Origin: Polaribacter atrinae
GTDB taxonomy: Bacteria > Bacteroidota > Bacteroidia > Flavobacteriales > Flavobacteriaceae
Length of the DNA stretch: 64,000 nucleotides
Direction of reading: 5' to 3'
Assembly (NCBI RefSeq): GCF_038023995.1
Contig: NZ_CP150660.1
Span: forward strand, 1,548,501-1,612,500
Part shown: positions 8,006 through 17,966 of the stretch, piece by piece
How positions within the stretch are numbered: the stretch's first letter is position 1
Layout: the number at the start of each line of letters is the position of its first letter
The notes under the pieces: generated by a model
Told to the model about the DNA's origin: nothing
Seen by the model: only the letters and a program-made list of their open reading frames with translations
Database searches by the model: none
Made by a program: the position numbers and the translations under genes

Positions 8006-11000
8006 ATGGAGAAACAAGGATTATACTTACCAGAGTTTGAACACGAAAATTGCGGTGCTGGTTTTATCTGTAATTTGAATGGAGAAAAAACAAATCAAAT
8101 TATACATGACGCCCTAGAAATTCTAGTTAAACTAGAACATAGAGGGGGTGTTAGTGCAGATGGAAAAACAGGAGATGGAGCCGGAATTTTAATAGACATA
8201 CCTCACGATTATTTTAAAAGAGTTTGTAACTTCCCCATCCCCAAGCAAAGAGAATACGCTGTCGGAATGGTGTTCCTTCCTAAAGTTAGCAATCAATATA
8301 ATTTCTGTAAAACTACGTTTGAGAATGAGATTAAAGAACAAGGACTAGCTATTTTAGGCTGGAGAGAAGTTCCTGTAGATCCATCTCAATTAGGAGAAAT
8401 TGCATTAGCTTCAGAACCAAATATTGAACAATTATTTATAGGTAAAAATGAAGATATTGACGAAGCTACTTTTAAAGCTAAGTTATATGCTGCTCGTAAA
8501 ATAGCAGAACATACTATCAGAAAATCTAAAATCTCCGAAAGTAAATATTTCTACATTCCAAGTTTATCAATAACCACTATCATCTATAAAGGTATTATTA
8601 TGCCAGAAGATATTGGTCCTTACTATAAAGATTTACAAGAAATAGATTTAGTTACACGTTTAGCATTAGTGCACCAACGTTTTTCTACAAACACAATGCC
8701 AACTTGGGAGCTAGCACAACCATTTAGACACATGTGTCAGAATGGGGAAATTAACACTTTACGTGGTAACGTAAGTAGAATGCGTGTTCGTGAAGAAATC
8801 ATGAAAAGTGATGTTTTCGGGCCACAAATAGACAAATTATTCCCTATTATTTTACCAGGAAAATCAGATTCTGCTTCTATGGATATGGTTGTTGAGTTAT
8901 TAACACACACCGGTCGTTCATTACCAGAAATTATGATGATGATGATTCCTGAAGCTTGGGAAAAACACAAAACCATGTCTAAAGAGCGTAAAGCTTTTTA
9001 CGAATACAATGGTTGTATTATGGAACCTTGGGACGGTCCTGCATCTGTACCTTTTACTGATGGAGACTATATTGGTGCCTTATTAGATAGAAATGGATTA
9101 AGACCATCTAGATATACAGTTACCAAAAGTGGTAGTTTAATTATGTCGTCAGAAATTGGTGTGGTAGATGTTGCACCAGAAGACGTAAAAGAACACGGTA
9201 GATTAGAACCAGGAAAAATGTTCTTGGTAGACATGAATGAAGGTAGAATCATTGAAGATGAGGAAATAAAAAGTAAAATTGTTTCCGAAAGACCTTACCA
9301 AGAGTGGTTAGACAAATCTCGTTTACACCTAAAGGACGTTCCATATAACGGTGAAACTTGCCCAATTGAAACTATTGATGTAAAAACGCGTCAACGTTTA
9401 TTCAATTACACTTTCGAAGATATCCAAGAAGTAATTACCCCAATGGCAATTGTAGGTAAAGAAGCTTTAGGATCAATGGGAATTGACACACCTTTAGCTG
9501 TTTTATCAGACAGACCTCAATTAATATCTAATTATTTTAAACAATTATTCGCACAAGTAACAAACCCTCCTTTAGATGGTATACGTGAAGAAATTGTAAC
9601 TGATATTAGTTTAAATTTAGGAAAAGACAGAAATATTTTTAGCGTTACAGATAGACAGTGTAGAAAATTAAGAATTCAGAATCCTGTTATCTCCAATGCC
9701 GATTTAGAAAAAATAAGAAATATAGATATTGAAAGTTTCAAAGCAAAAACTATTGAAATTTTATATCCAAAAGCACAAGGTTTAAATGGACTTGAAGACG
9801 CTTTAGACGCAATTGTTATTCAAGTTGAAAAAGCAATTGAGAACAAGAACAATATAATTATATTGTCTGACCGTGGTGTAAACCAAGAGTTTGCCCCTAT
9901 TCCTGCTTTATTAGCATGTTCTTTTGTAAATCATCAATTAAACCGTTTACGTAAGCGTTCTTATTTCGATATTATCATCGAATCTGCAGAACCACGTGAA
10001 CCTCATCATTTTGCAACTTTATTTGGCTACGGCGCAAGTGCTGTAAACCCTTATATGGTAAATGAAATTATCAGAATGCAAGTTAAAGAAGGCTTTATTA
10101 CTGGTATGGATGAGCAAAAAGCAGTTGACAACTTCAACAAAGCTATTGGTAAAGGTATCTTAAAGGTGATGAACAAAATAGGAATCTCTACATTACACTC
10201 TTATAGAGGTTCTCAAATTTTCGAAATTGTAGGATTTAACTCTCAATTTGTAGAAAAATACTTCCCATATACCGCTTCAAGAATTGAAGGTATTGGTTTA
10301 TATGAAATTGAAAAAGAAATAGATCAACGTTACAAACAAGCATACCCAGATAATCAAATTGACAAAAACCTAGGTTTAAATGTTGGTGGAGATTATAGAT
10401 GGAGAAGAAATGGAGAGCGCCACTTATTTAATCCAACTACTGTTGCAAAATTACAACAAGCAGTAAGATTAAGTGATCAGGCTAGTTATGACGTTTATGC
10501 AAAAACCATCAACGAGCAGTCAGAAAGTTTAATGACAATTCGTGGTTTATTTCAGTTTGATAACCTAGACCCTATCCCTTTAGAAGAAGTAGAACCTTGG
10601 ACAGAAATTGTAAAACGTTTTAAAACGGGTGCTATGTCTTACGGATCTATCTCTAGGGAAGCACACGAAAACTTAGCGATTGCTATGAACAGAATTGGTG
10701 GTAAATCTAATTCTGGTGAAGGTGGAGAAGACAGAAAACGTTTTCAAAAAGATATCAATGGAGACAGCAGAAATTCTGCAATTAAACAAGTAGCATCTGG
10801 TAGATTTGGAGTAACTTCTCATTATTTATCAAGCGCGAAAGAGATACAAATTAAAATGGCTCAAGGAGCTAAACCTGGTGAAGGTGGTCAATTACCTGGA
10901 TCAAAGGTTTTACCTTGGATCGCATCAGCAAGAAACTCAACTCCTTTTGTAGGATTGATTTCTCCTCCTCCTCATCACGATATTTATTCAATTGAAGATT

Positions 11001-12517
11001 TAGCACAACTAATCTACGATTTAAAAAATGCAAATAGAGACGCAAGAATTAATGTAAAATTAGTTTCTGAAGTTGGTGTTGGTACAATTGCAGCAGGTGT
11101 TGCAAAAGCAAAAGCAGATGTTGTTTTAATATCTGGCTATGACGGTGGTACAGGAGCATCTCCACTAACCTCTCTAAAACACGCTGGTTTACCTTGGGAA
11201 CTTGGTTTAGCAGAAGCTCAACAAACCTTAGTTCTTAATGATTTAAGAAGTAGAATTGTAGTAGAATGCGATGGTCAATTAAAAACAGGTCGTGATGTTG
11301 CTATTGCAGCATTATTAGGTGCTGAAGAATTTGGTTTTGCAACCGCCCCTTTAGTTGCTTCTGGTTGTATTATGATGCGTAAATGTCATTTAAATACATG
11401 TCCGGTTGGTATTGCAACTCAAGATAAAGAATTACGTAAAAACTTTAAAGGAACACCAGAGCACGTAATTAACTTCTTCTATTATATTGCAGAAGAATTA
11501 AGAACAATTATGGCACAACTTGGTTTTAGAACATTAGCTGAAATGGTTGGTCAAACTCACAAAATTAACGCTAATCACGCTATCAAACACTACAAAGCAA
11601 AAGGACTAGATTTATCTAGTATTTTACACAGACCAACTGCTTATAGAAGTATGACTGTTAAGAATACAGAAGGTCAAAACCATAATTTAGAAGGAGTTTT
11701 AGATTTTACTATATTAAAAGATTCTCACAGAGCTTTATATAGAAAAGAAAAAATGAATTTAGCATATCCAATCAAAAACACAAACCGTACTGTTGGAGCC
11801 ATTGTTAGTCATGAAATTTCAAAAATATACGGTCATTTAGGTTTACCAGAAGACACTTTAAACATTAATTTCACAGGTTCTGCAGGTCAAAGTTTTGGAG
11901 CATTTGGTGCGCATGGTTTAACATTTATCTTAGACGGTAACACAAATGACTATTTAGGTAAAGGTTTATCTGGAGCAAAATTAATTGTTAAGAAACCAGC
12001 AAAAGCAGACTTTTTAGCAGAAAACAATATTATAGTTGGTAATGTTTGTATGTTTGGAGCCGTAGCCGGTGAAGCTTATATAAACGGAATTGCAGGAGAA
12101 CGTTTTGCAGTTCGTAACTCTGGAGCAACCGCAGTTGTAGAAGGTGTTGGAGATCATTGTTGTGAATATATGACTGGTGGTAAAGTAGTTGTTTTAGGTA
12201 AAACAGGTAGAAACTTTGCAGCAGGTATGAGTGGTGGTATCGCTTACGTATATGACCCTAACAATAAATTTGTAAACGGACTTTGTAACACAGAAACTAT
12301 TGAGTTTGAAGAAATCTCTGAGGAAGTAGCTGCAGAACTAAAAGCAACAATAGAGAAACACGTTTTATATACAGATAGTAAAAAAGGAGCTGAATTGTTA
12401 GCTGATTGGGAAACAAGTTTAAAAAACTTTGTAAAAGTAATGCCAACAGAATACAAAAAAGCTTTAAAACGTATAGAAACAGAAGAACCAATGTTCGAAG
12501 AATTAACAATAGCATAA
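8006..12517 (+). CDS. gltB: Glutamate synthase, large subunit
   Basis: This 1503-residue enzyme forms glutamate from glutamine and 2-oxoglutarate. An N-terminal class-II amidotransferase domain begins at Cys16 (ENCGAGFIC) after a short propeptide. The central and FMN-binding synthase domains follow, with GGEDRKRF, the loop [12 protein letters not shown], and the 3Fe-4S cysteine cluster [16 protein letters not shown] (C-x5-C-x4-C). The C-terminal GXGXG-rich beta-helix domain (residues about 1250-1480) closes the protein. Length is normal for the bacterial alpha subunit. gltD starts four bases after the stop, so the subunits are co-expressed. Confidence 0.97.
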   Translation: MEKQGLYLPEFEHENCGAGFICNLNGEKTNQIIHDALEILVKLEHRGGVSADGKTGDGAGILIDIPHDYFKRVCNFPIPKQREYAVGMVFLPKVSNQYNFCKTTFENEIKEQGLAILGWREVPVDPSQLGEIALASEPNIEQLFIGKNEDIDEATFKAKLYAARKIAEHTIRKSKISESKYFYIPSLSITTIIYKGIIMPEDIGPYYKDLQEIDLVTRLALVHQRFSTNTMPTWELAQPFRHMCQNGEINTLRGNVSRMRVREEIMKSDVFGPQIDKLFPIILPGKSDSASMDMVVELLTHTGRSLPEIMMMMIPEAWEKHKTMSKERKAFYEYNGCIMEPWDGPASVPFTDGDYIGALLDRNGLRPSRYTVTKSGSLIMSSEIGVVDVAPEDVKEHGRLEPGKMFLVDMNEGRIIEDEEIKSKIVSERPYQEWLDKSRLHLKDVPYNGETCPIETIDVKTRQRLFNYTFEDIQEVITPMAIVGKEALGSMGIDTPLAVLSDRPQLISNYFKQLFAQVTNPPLDGIREEIVTDISLNLGKDRNIFSVTDRQCRKLRIQNPVISNADLEKIRNIDIESFKAKTIEILYPKAQGLNGLEDALDAIVIQVEKAIENKNNIIILSDRGVNQEFAPIPALLACSFVNHQLNRLRKRSYFDIIIESAEPREPHHFATLFGYGASAVNPYMVNEIIRMQVKEGFITGMDEQKAVDNFNKAIGKGILKVMNKIGISTLHSYRGSQIFEIVGFNSQFVEKYFPYTASRIEGIGLYEIEKEIDQRYKQAYPDNQIDKNLGLNVGGDYRWRRNGERHLFNPTTVAKLQQAVRLSDQASYDVYAKTINEQSESLMTIRGLFQFDNLDPIPLEEVEPWTEIVKRFKTGAMSYGSISREAHENLAIAMNRIGGKSNSGEGGEDRKRFQKDINGDSRNSAIKQVASGRFGVTSHYLSSAKEIQIKMAQGAKPGEGGQLPGSKVLPWIASARNSTPFVGLISPPPHHDIYSIEDLAQLIYDLKNANRDARINVKLVSEVGVGTIAAGVAKAKADVVLISGYDGGTGASPLTSLKHAGLPWELGLAEAQQTLVLNDLRSRIVVECDGQLKTGRDVAIAALLGAEEFGFATAPLVASGCIMMRKCHLNTCPVGIATQDKELRKNFKGTPEHVINFFYYIAEELRTIMAQLGFRTLAEMVGQTHKINANHAIKHYKAKGLDLSSILHRPTAYRSMTVKNTEGQNHNLEGVLDFTILKDSHRALYRKEKMNLAYPIKNTNRTVGAIVSHEISKIYGHLGLPEDTLNINFTGSAGQSFGAFGAHGLTFILDGNTNDYLGKGLSGAKLIVKKPAKADFLAENNIIVGNVCMFGAVAGEAYINGIAGERFAVRNSGATAVVEGVGDHCCEYMTGGKVVVLGKTGRNFAAGMSGGIAYVYDPNNKFVNGLCNTETIEFEEISEEVAAELKATIEKHVLYTDSKKGAELLADWETSLKNFVKVMPTEYKKALKRIETEEPMFEELTIA

Positions 12518-12521
12518 TGTC

Positions 12522-13985
12522 ATGGGAAAAATAACAGGATTTAAAGAATTTGAAAGACAAGATGAAGCATATACTTCTGTAAAAGATCGTGTAAAAAATT
12601 ACAAAGAATTTACAGTTCCTCTTTCCGAAGAAGAAAAAACAAAACAAGGATCTCGCTGTATGGATTGCGGTATTCCTTTTTGCCATAGTGGCTGCCCATT
12701 AGGAAATCTAATTCCAGATTTTAACCACATGGTTCATCAAGGTGAATGGAAAAAAGCTTCTTGGATACTACATTCAACAAACAATTTCCCAGAATTTACA
12801 GGTCGCTTATGCCCTGCCCCATGTGAACAATCATGTGTACTAGGCATTATAGAAGACCCTGTTTCTATAGAAAATATTGAAAAAAACATTGTAGAACGTG
12901 CCTTTAAAGAAGGATGGATAAAGCCACAACCTCCAAAAAATAGAACCGGAAAAACAATTGCTATTATTGGTTCTGGACCTGCAGGTTTAGCTACAGCACA
13001 ACAATTAAACAGAGCCGGTCACACAGTAACCGTATTTGAAAGAGATGATGAAGTTGGTGGTTTATTACGCTACGGAATTCCTAATTTTAAATTAGAAAAA
13101 GGAATTATCGACAGAAGAGTTGCTATTTTAGAAGCAGAAGGAATCATATTTAAAACAAACATTAACGTTGGTGTTAATTATGATGTAAAAGACCTAAAAA
13201 CTTTTGATAGTATCGTTTTATGCGGTGGCTCTACAGAAAGACGCAGCTTACCAACACCAGGTATTGATGCTGATGGTGTTGTACAAGCAATGGATTTCTT
13301 AACACAACAAACAAAAGTAGTATTTGGTAAAGAAGTAAAAGACCAAGTATTAGCTACAGATAAAAATGTAATTGTAATTGGTGGTGGAGATACAGGTTCA
13401 GATTGTATTGGTACTTCAAACAGACACGGAGCAAAATCTGTGGTAAACTTTGAAATTATGCCAAAACCTCCAGGGCACCGTTCACCAACAACTCCTTGGC
13501 CTTTTTGGCCTTTACAATTAAAAACATCTTCTTCTCACAAAGAAGGAGTAGAACGTAATTGGCTAATCAATACAAAGGAATTTGTAAAAGATGAAAACGG
13601 AAAATTAATTGCTTTAAAAACAGTTAATGTAGAATGGAAAATGGTTCCAGGAGAAAGACCTCAATTAATTGAAATTGCAGGAACAGAAAAAACTTGGCCA
13701 TGTGACTTAGCTCTACTTGCATTAGGTTTTACAGGTCCAGAAAACACTCTAGCAGACAAGTTAGGCATTAAAACAGATGCACGTTCTAACTATAAAGCAG
13801 AATACGGTAAATACCAAACAAATGTAAAAAACATTTTTACCGCAGGAGATATGCGCCGTGGACAATCTTTAATTGTTTGGGCAATTTCTGAAGGAAGAGA
13901 AGCTGCAAGACAAGTAGATTTATTTTTAATGGGTAAAACAGAACTACCTACAAAAGATACTTCTGGCGATTTAGTTGCTATGTAA
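12522..13985 (+). CDS. gltD: Glutamate synthase, small subunit (NADPH)
   Basis: The 487-residue beta subunit supplies electrons from NAD(P)H to the large subunit. The N-terminal region has the cysteine-rich motifs CMDCGIPFCHSGCPLGN and CPAPCEQSCVLGI that hold Fe-S clusters. The FAD-binding GSGPAGLATAQQL is near residue 150, and the NADPH-binding VIGGGDTGSDC is near residue 290. TAGDMRRGQSLIVWAI is the usual closing FAD contact. It ends the nitrogen block and is followed by a terminator. Confidence 0.96.
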   Translation: MGKITGFKEFERQDEAYTSVKDRVKNYKEFTVPLSEEEKTKQGSRCMDCGIPFCHSGCPLGNLIPDFNHMVHQGEWKKASWILHSTNNFPEFTGRLCPAPCEQSCVLGIIEDPVSIENIEKNIVERAFKEGWIKPQPPKNRTGKTIAIIGSGPAGLATAQQLNRAGHTVTVFERDDEVGGLLRYGIPNFKLEKGIIDRRVAILEAEGIIFKTNINVGVNYDVKDLKTFDSIVLCGGSTERRSLPTPGIDADGVVQAMDFLTQQTKVVFGKEVKDQVLATDKNVIVIGGGDTGSDCIGTSNRHGAKSVVNFEIMPKPPGHRSPTTPWPFWPLQLKTSSSHKEGVERNWLINTKEFVKDENGKLIALKTVNVEWKMVPGERPQLIEIAGTEKTWPCDLALLALGFTGPENTLADKLGIKTDARSNYKAEYGKYQTNVKNIFTAGDMRRGQSLIVWAISEGREAARQVDLFLMGKTELPTKDTSGDLVAM

Positions 13986-14000
13986 AACATCTAATTAAAT

Positions 14001-14032
14001 AAAAACTCATCAGTAATACTGGTGAGTTTTTT
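14001..14032 (+). terminator. Terminator after gltD
   Basis: AAAACTCATCAGTA pairs with TACTGGTGAGTTTT (one G-U pair) over a one-base centre and ends in a T run. Confidence 0.85.
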
Positions 14033-14112
14033 TGTTTCCACTATTCACATTATTTAGGCGTACCCATTTTTTAAAAACAACATTTATAACAACAAACATT
14101 TAGCTCTAAAAA

Positions 14113-14181
14113 TGGTCAGGCTATTCATTACAAGTCCTCGTTCATACCTCACTGTGGGCTTTTCATTTCTATCCTTCACGC
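14113..14181. repeat. Decayed copy of a dispersed intergenic repeat
   Basis: The stretch from GGTCAGGCTATTCATTAC to TTCTATCCTTCACGC resembles three other intergenic segments in this window (17774-17891, 19259-19341 and 39213-39315). The shared end is CAATCC-TAACGC, and the shared start is GGGC/GGC followed by a CTTTC or CTATTC block. This is the most degraded of the four. It has no coding potential. Confidence 0.4.
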
Positions 14182-14358
14182 AAAAAAATAATTTTTCAAA
14201 ACACAATAAAAACCACCAATAACTTCAACCACTTAATCACCAACCGATAGATTTACATATTTTTTTAGAACATAAACACATTGCTAAGCTCTAAAACCTC
14301 ACATTCTAAAGACCTACTCTCACAATTTCTAAATAATTCTCATTAAAATTTAGGCATA
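14182..14358. other. Non-coding spacer, nothing recognised
   Basis: The sequence between the decayed repeat and the first tRNA-Asn terminator is AT-rich. I see no open frame with family resemblance, no promoter match and no strong hairpin. Confidence 0.5.
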
Positions 14359-14393
14359 AAAAAAAGCCTTATCAATAAATATAAGACTTTTTT
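14359..14393 (-). terminator. Terminator of tRNA-Asn copy 1
   Basis: An A-rich arm with GCCTTAT faces ATAAGACTTTTTT across a short loop. Read on the minus strand it lies immediately after the tRNA 3' end. The same hairpin, better paired, follows tRNA copy 2. Confidence 0.7.
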
Positions 14394-14394
14394 G

Positions 14395-14468
14395 CTCCCT
14401 CTCAAGGACTCGAACCTTGGACCCTCTGATTAACAGTCAGATGCTCTAACCAACTGAGCTAAGAAGGA
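14395..14468 (-). tRNA. tRNA-Asn (GUU), copy 1
   Basis: The 74-base minus-strand sequence folds into a full cloverleaf. The acceptor TCCTTCT pairs with AGAGGGA (one G-U), with G as discriminator. The D arm is GCTC/GAGC. The anticodon arm TCTGA/TCAGA has loop CTGTTAA, giving anticodon GTT. The T arm is CAAGG-TTCGAGT-CCTTG. CCA is not encoded. Confidence 0.97.
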
Positions 14469-14500
14469 GTTTGCTTCACATATAATGCGATTAGCGAGTG

Positions 14501-14531
14501 CAAATATAAATCTTTTTATGACTTGCACAAA
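14501..14531 (-). promoter_or_regulatory. Promoter of tRNA-Asn copy 1
   Basis: On the minus strand, TTTG (14528-14531) is followed after 19 bases by TATATTTG (14501-14508), a complete Bacteroidota promoter. Copy 2 has the same arrangement and spacing. Confidence 0.75.
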
Positions 14532-14730
14532 TGTTTCTTGATATTTTTTTAATACAAAAAGAAAGTATTTGAAATTCGACACAAACAAAGAGAAAAACAA
14601 GCAATTTTTCTTCTTAATTTTTTATAAAAAATATACTTATTTTAATGCACAACTTTTTTTTCCCTTATCTCTTTTTTTAATTTGCCTCCTACTCTTAATA
14701 ACACGAAATCGAAAAAAAGTTTATAACAAA
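14532..14730. other. Spacer between the two tRNA-Asn units
   Basis: This AT-rich DNA is not duplicated with the tRNA units. It contains no recognisable gene; a short open frame running through it reads into the tRNA copy 2 sequence and is not credible. Confidence 0.5.
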
Positions 14731-14764
14731 AAAAAAGTCTTATCAATAAAGATAAGACTTTTTT
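14731..14764 (-). terminator. Terminator of tRNA-Asn copy 2
   Basis: AAAAAAGTCTTATC pairs perfectly with GATAAGACTTTTTT across AATAAA, directly after the tRNA 3' end on the minus strand. Confidence 0.85.
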
Positions 14765-14765
14765 G

Positions 14766-14839
14766 CTCCCTCTCAAGGACTCGAACCTTGGACCCTCTGA
14801 TTAACAGTCAGATGCTCTAACCAACTGAGCTAAGAAGGA
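14766..14839 (-). tRNA. tRNA-Asn (GUU), copy 2
   Basis: The 74 bases are identical to the copy at 14395-14468, with the same cloverleaf and GTT anticodon. This unit has its own promoter upstream and terminator downstream, so the two are separate transcription units in the same orientation. Confidence 0.97.
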
Positions 14840-14870
14840 GTTTGCGACACATAATTGTGTTTTTCGAGTG

Positions 14871-14901
14871 CAAATATACATCCTTTTTTAACTTCTCCAA
14901 A
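14871..14901 (-). promoter_or_regulatory. Promoter of tRNA-Asn copy 2
   Basis: On the minus strand, TTTG (14898-14901), 19 bases, then TATATTTG (14871-14878). It is identical in layout to the copy 1 promoter although the surrounding bases have diverged. Confidence 0.75.
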
Positions 14902-14987
14902 CATTTTTTTAAAAAAGATTAAAAAAAACAAAAAAAAGTATTTTGTATTATTATCAATAAAAAAATACACGTTTAATACAAAATTTG

Positions 14988-14995
14988 TATTTTTG
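14988..14995 (+). promoter_or_regulatory. -7 promoter element of sucA
   Basis: TATTTTTG matches TAnnTTTG about 40 bases before the sucA start. No good upstream TTTG is seen at the usual distance. Confidence 0.4.
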
Positions 14996-15034
14996 ATTCT
15001 GCATTACATACTTTAAAAAAGTAGAAACTATAAT

Positions 15035-17770
15035 ATGGATAAATTTTCGTTCTTAAACGCAGCACACACAGGCTTTATAGCTGATTTATATGACAAATAT
15101 TTGATAAACCCAGATGCCGTTGAACCAAGCTGGAGAAGCTTTTTTCAGGGATATGATTTAGCAAATGAAAATTACTCTTTAAAAGAAGAAGAAGAAATTT
15201 CAACAAAAATACCTCAAGAAGTTCGTAAAGAGTTCTTTGTTGTAGACTTAATTAATGGCTATAGAACACGTGGTCATTTATTTACAAAAACAAACCCGGT
15301 TAGAGATAGAAGACAGTATTACCCTACTTTAGATCTTGAAAACTTTGGACTTTCCGAAATCGATTTAGATAAAGAATTTTCGGCAGGTGAGGTTTTAGGC
15401 TTAGGAAAAGCAAAACTTTCTGAGATTATCAAAAACTTACAACGTATTTACTGTGATTCTATTGGTGTAGAATACATGTACATGCGTAACCCAGAAAAAT
15501 TAAAGTGGTGGCATGAACGTTTTAATAAAAACGACAACCACCCTAACTATTCTATAGAAGCTAAAAAATATATTTTAGGAAAATTAAACCAAGCGGTAAC
15601 GTTTGAAAGTTTTTTACAAACTAAATACGTAGGTCAGAAACGTTTTTCTCTAGAAGGTGGAGAAACCTTAATTCCTGGTATGAGCGTTATCTTAAGAGAT
15701 GCCGCAGAAAAATACGGAGTTAAAGAATGTGTTTTAGGAATGGCTCACAGAGGGCGTTTAAATACGTTGGTTAACATCTTTAAAAAACCTGTAAGAGATT
15801 TATTTAGTGAATTTGAAGGGAAAGATTTTGAAGATGAAGACATCGATGGTGATGTAAAATACCACTTAGGTTTAACGTTAAGTAAAACTTTTAGAGATGG
15901 TAACGAAATTAAAATGAATTTAGTTCCAAATCCATCTCACTTAGAAACTGTAGCCGCAGTAACAGAAGGTATTACTAGAGCTAAAATAGACAGAAAATAT
16001 GATGGTGATGCTAGTAAAATATTACCAATTATAATTCATGGTGATGCTGCAATTGCAGGTCAAGGTATTGCTTATGAGGTGACTCAAATGGCAAAATTAA
16101 ATGGCTACAAAACAGGTGGAACCATACATATTGTTGTAAATAATCAAATTGGTTTTACAACTAATTATTTAGACGCACGTTCTAGTACCTACTGTACAGA
16201 TGTTGCAAAAGTAACTTTATCGCCAGTATTACACGTTAATGCAGATGATACAGAAGCTGTTTGTCATGCAATGGAAATGGCATTAGAATTTAGAATGAAG
16301 TTTAAACAAGATATATTTATCGATTTATTAGGTTATAGAAAATATGGCCATAATGAAGGAGATGAACCTCGTTTTACACAACCAACATTATACAAAGCAA
16401 TCTCAAAACATAAAAATCCAAAAGATATTTATGCTGCACAATTACTAGCAGAAGGTTCTATAGACAATTCATATTTAAAAGAAATTACTATGGAATTCAA
16501 ACAAATGCTTGAAAAAGAATTTGATGAAGCTAAAAAAGTAGAAAAATCTATTGTTAGAGAGTTTATGCAATCTACTTGGGAAGGATATGAGCGTGAAGAT
16601 TTAGACGCCATGTTACTTACCAACGACACAAAATATGATGAGGATAAATTAAAAAATATTGCAAAAGTAGTTTCTACAGTTCCTCAGAATGTAAAATTTG
16701 TTAGAAAAGCAGAACGTATTTTAGCAGGAAGAGCTAAAATGGTTTTTGAAACCAATAATTTAGATTGGGGAATGGCAGAAACACTTGCCTACGGAAGTTT
16801 AATGGAAGAAGGATATAATGTTCGTATTTCTGGACAAGACGTAGAAAGAGGAACTTTTTCTCACAGACATGCTATTTTACGTGATGAAATTACAGAAGAA
16901 CGTATTAACTTACTAAATACAAACCCTCATAACAAAGGACAAATGACGATTTACAACTCGTTATTGTCTGAATATGGTGTATTAGGTTTTGATTATGGTT
17001 ACGCTATGGCAAACCCAAACACCTTAACTATTTGGGAAGCTCAGTTTGGAGATTTTTCTAACGGAGCTCAAATAATGTTCGATCAATATATTTCTGCTGC
17101 AGAAGATAAGTGGAAATTACAAAACGGAATTGTTGTTTTATTACCTCATGGTTATGAAGGACAAGGATCTGAACATTCTTCTGCTAGAATAGAACGTTAT
17201 TTACAATTATGTGCCATAGATAATATGACTGTAGCAAATTGTACAACGCCTGCAAACTTCTATCACTTACTTCGTCGTCAGATGAAACGTACATATAGAA
17301 AACCATTAATTGTATTTACTCCTAAGAGTTTATTACGTCACCCAAAAGCCGTAAATACAATTCAAGATTTAGCTACTAGCGAGTTTCAAGAAGTTATAGA
17401 CGATACACTAGCACCTAAAAAAGTAAAGAAACTCGTTTTCTGTATGGGTAAATTCTATTACGATTTACTTGAAGAAAGAGAAACATTAGAAAGAGATGAT
17501 ATTGCTTTAGTAAGAATTGAACAATTATTTCCACTACATTTAGAGAAGATACAGAAAGTAATCGATAGATACCCTAATGTAGAAGAATATATATGGGCAC
17601 AAGAAGAACCAAGAAACATGGGAGCTTGGAGTTATATGTTAGAGCGTATGGAGTTAGTTAAACTAACAGTTCGTTCTCGTAAATACTACGCAGTACCTGC
17701 AGCTGGTTCTAGTACAAGATTTAAAAAACGTCATAAAGCTGTTATAGACAGTGTTTTTGATACAGAGTAA
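15035..17770 (+). CDS. sucA: 2-oxoglutarate dehydrogenase E1 component
   Basis: The 911-residue thiamine-diphosphate enzyme decarboxylates 2-oxoglutarate in the TCA cycle and transfers the succinyl group to the lipoyl arm of E2. The N-terminal NAAHTGFIADLYDKYL...PSWRSFFQGY is the E2-contacting segment typical of OdhA/SucA. The thiamine-diphosphate region includes GMAHRGRLN, HGDAAIAGQG and NNQIGFTT. The C-terminal transketolase-like half has LLPHGYEGQGSEHSSAR. Length is normal. sucB follows 196 bases later, separated by a structured intergenic repeat rather than a simple terminator. Confidence 0.97.
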   Translation: MDKFSFLNAAHTGFIADLYDKYLINPDAVEPSWRSFFQGYDLANENYSLKEEEEISTKIPQEVRKEFFVVDLINGYRTRGHLFTKTNPVRDRRQYYPTLDLENFGLSEIDLDKEFSAGEVLGLGKAKLSEIIKNLQRIYCDSIGVEYMYMRNPEKLKWWHERFNKNDNHPNYSIEAKKYILGKLNQAVTFESFLQTKYVGQKRFSLEGGETLIPGMSVILRDAAEKYGVKECVLGMAHRGRLNTLVNIFKKPVRDLFSEFEGKDFEDEDIDGDVKYHLGLTLSKTFRDGNEIKMNLVPNPSHLETVAAVTEGITRAKIDRKYDGDASKILPIIIHGDAAIAGQGIAYEVTQMAKLNGYKTGGTIHIVVNNQIGFTTNYLDARSSTYCTDVAKVTLSPVLHVNADDTEAVCHAMEMALEFRMKFKQDIFIDLLGYRKYGHNEGDEPRFTQPTLYKAISKHKNPKDIYAAQLLAEGSIDNSYLKEITMEFKQMLEKEFDEAKKVEKSIVREFMQSTWEGYEREDLDAMLLTNDTKYDEDKLKNIAKVVSTVPQNVKFVRKAERILAGRAKMVFETNNLDWGMAETLAYGSLMEEGYNVRISGQDVERGTFSHRHAILRDEITEERINLLNTNPHNKGQMTIYNSLLSEYGVLGFDYGYAMANPNTLTIWEAQFGDFSNGAQIMFDQYISAAEDKWKLQNGIVVLLPHGYEGQGSEHSSARIERYLQLCAIDNMTVANCTTPANFYHLLRRQMKRTYRKPLIVFTPKSLLRHPKAVNTIQDLATSEFQEVIDDTLAPKKVKKLVFCMGKFYYDLLEERETLERDDIALVRIEQLFPLHLEKIQKVIDRYPNVEEYIWAQEEPRNMGAWSYMLERMELVKLTVRSRKYYAVPAAGSSTRFKKRHKAVIDSVFDTE

Positions 17771-17773
17771 GTC

Positions 17774-17891
17774 GCGTTAAGGATTGAAATGGCATCCTTT
17801 TTTACTGTCAGTTCAAGTCAATTTGCTCTTTTGCAAATTTGTATCGAGAACAGAAGTAAAAAAGATATAATGGAAAGCCTGTTAAAACGCC
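17774..17891. repeat. Structured intergenic repeat between sucA and sucB
   Basis: The element is bounded by GCGTT (17774) and AACGCC (17891). It contains nested inverted repeats: CTTTTTTACT facing AGTAAAAAAG, and an inner AATTTGC/GCAAATT hairpin. Its reverse complement shares the order CTTTCC - TCTTTTTT - hairpin - AAAAAGG - CAATCCTTAACGC with the elements at 19259-19341 and 39213-39315. It is non-coding. Confidence 0.55.
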
Positions 17892-17966
17892 AAAATAGTT
17901 AAAAGAAAATATAAAATAATTAAATAGAGTACCGTATTAATTTTGGTATTAATAAATTAAGAAAGC

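Noticed and set aside
14569..14820. Open frame overlapping tRNA-Asn copy 2
   Set aside because: It reads through the tRNA terminator and tRNA gene on the opposite strand, so it cannot be a real gene.
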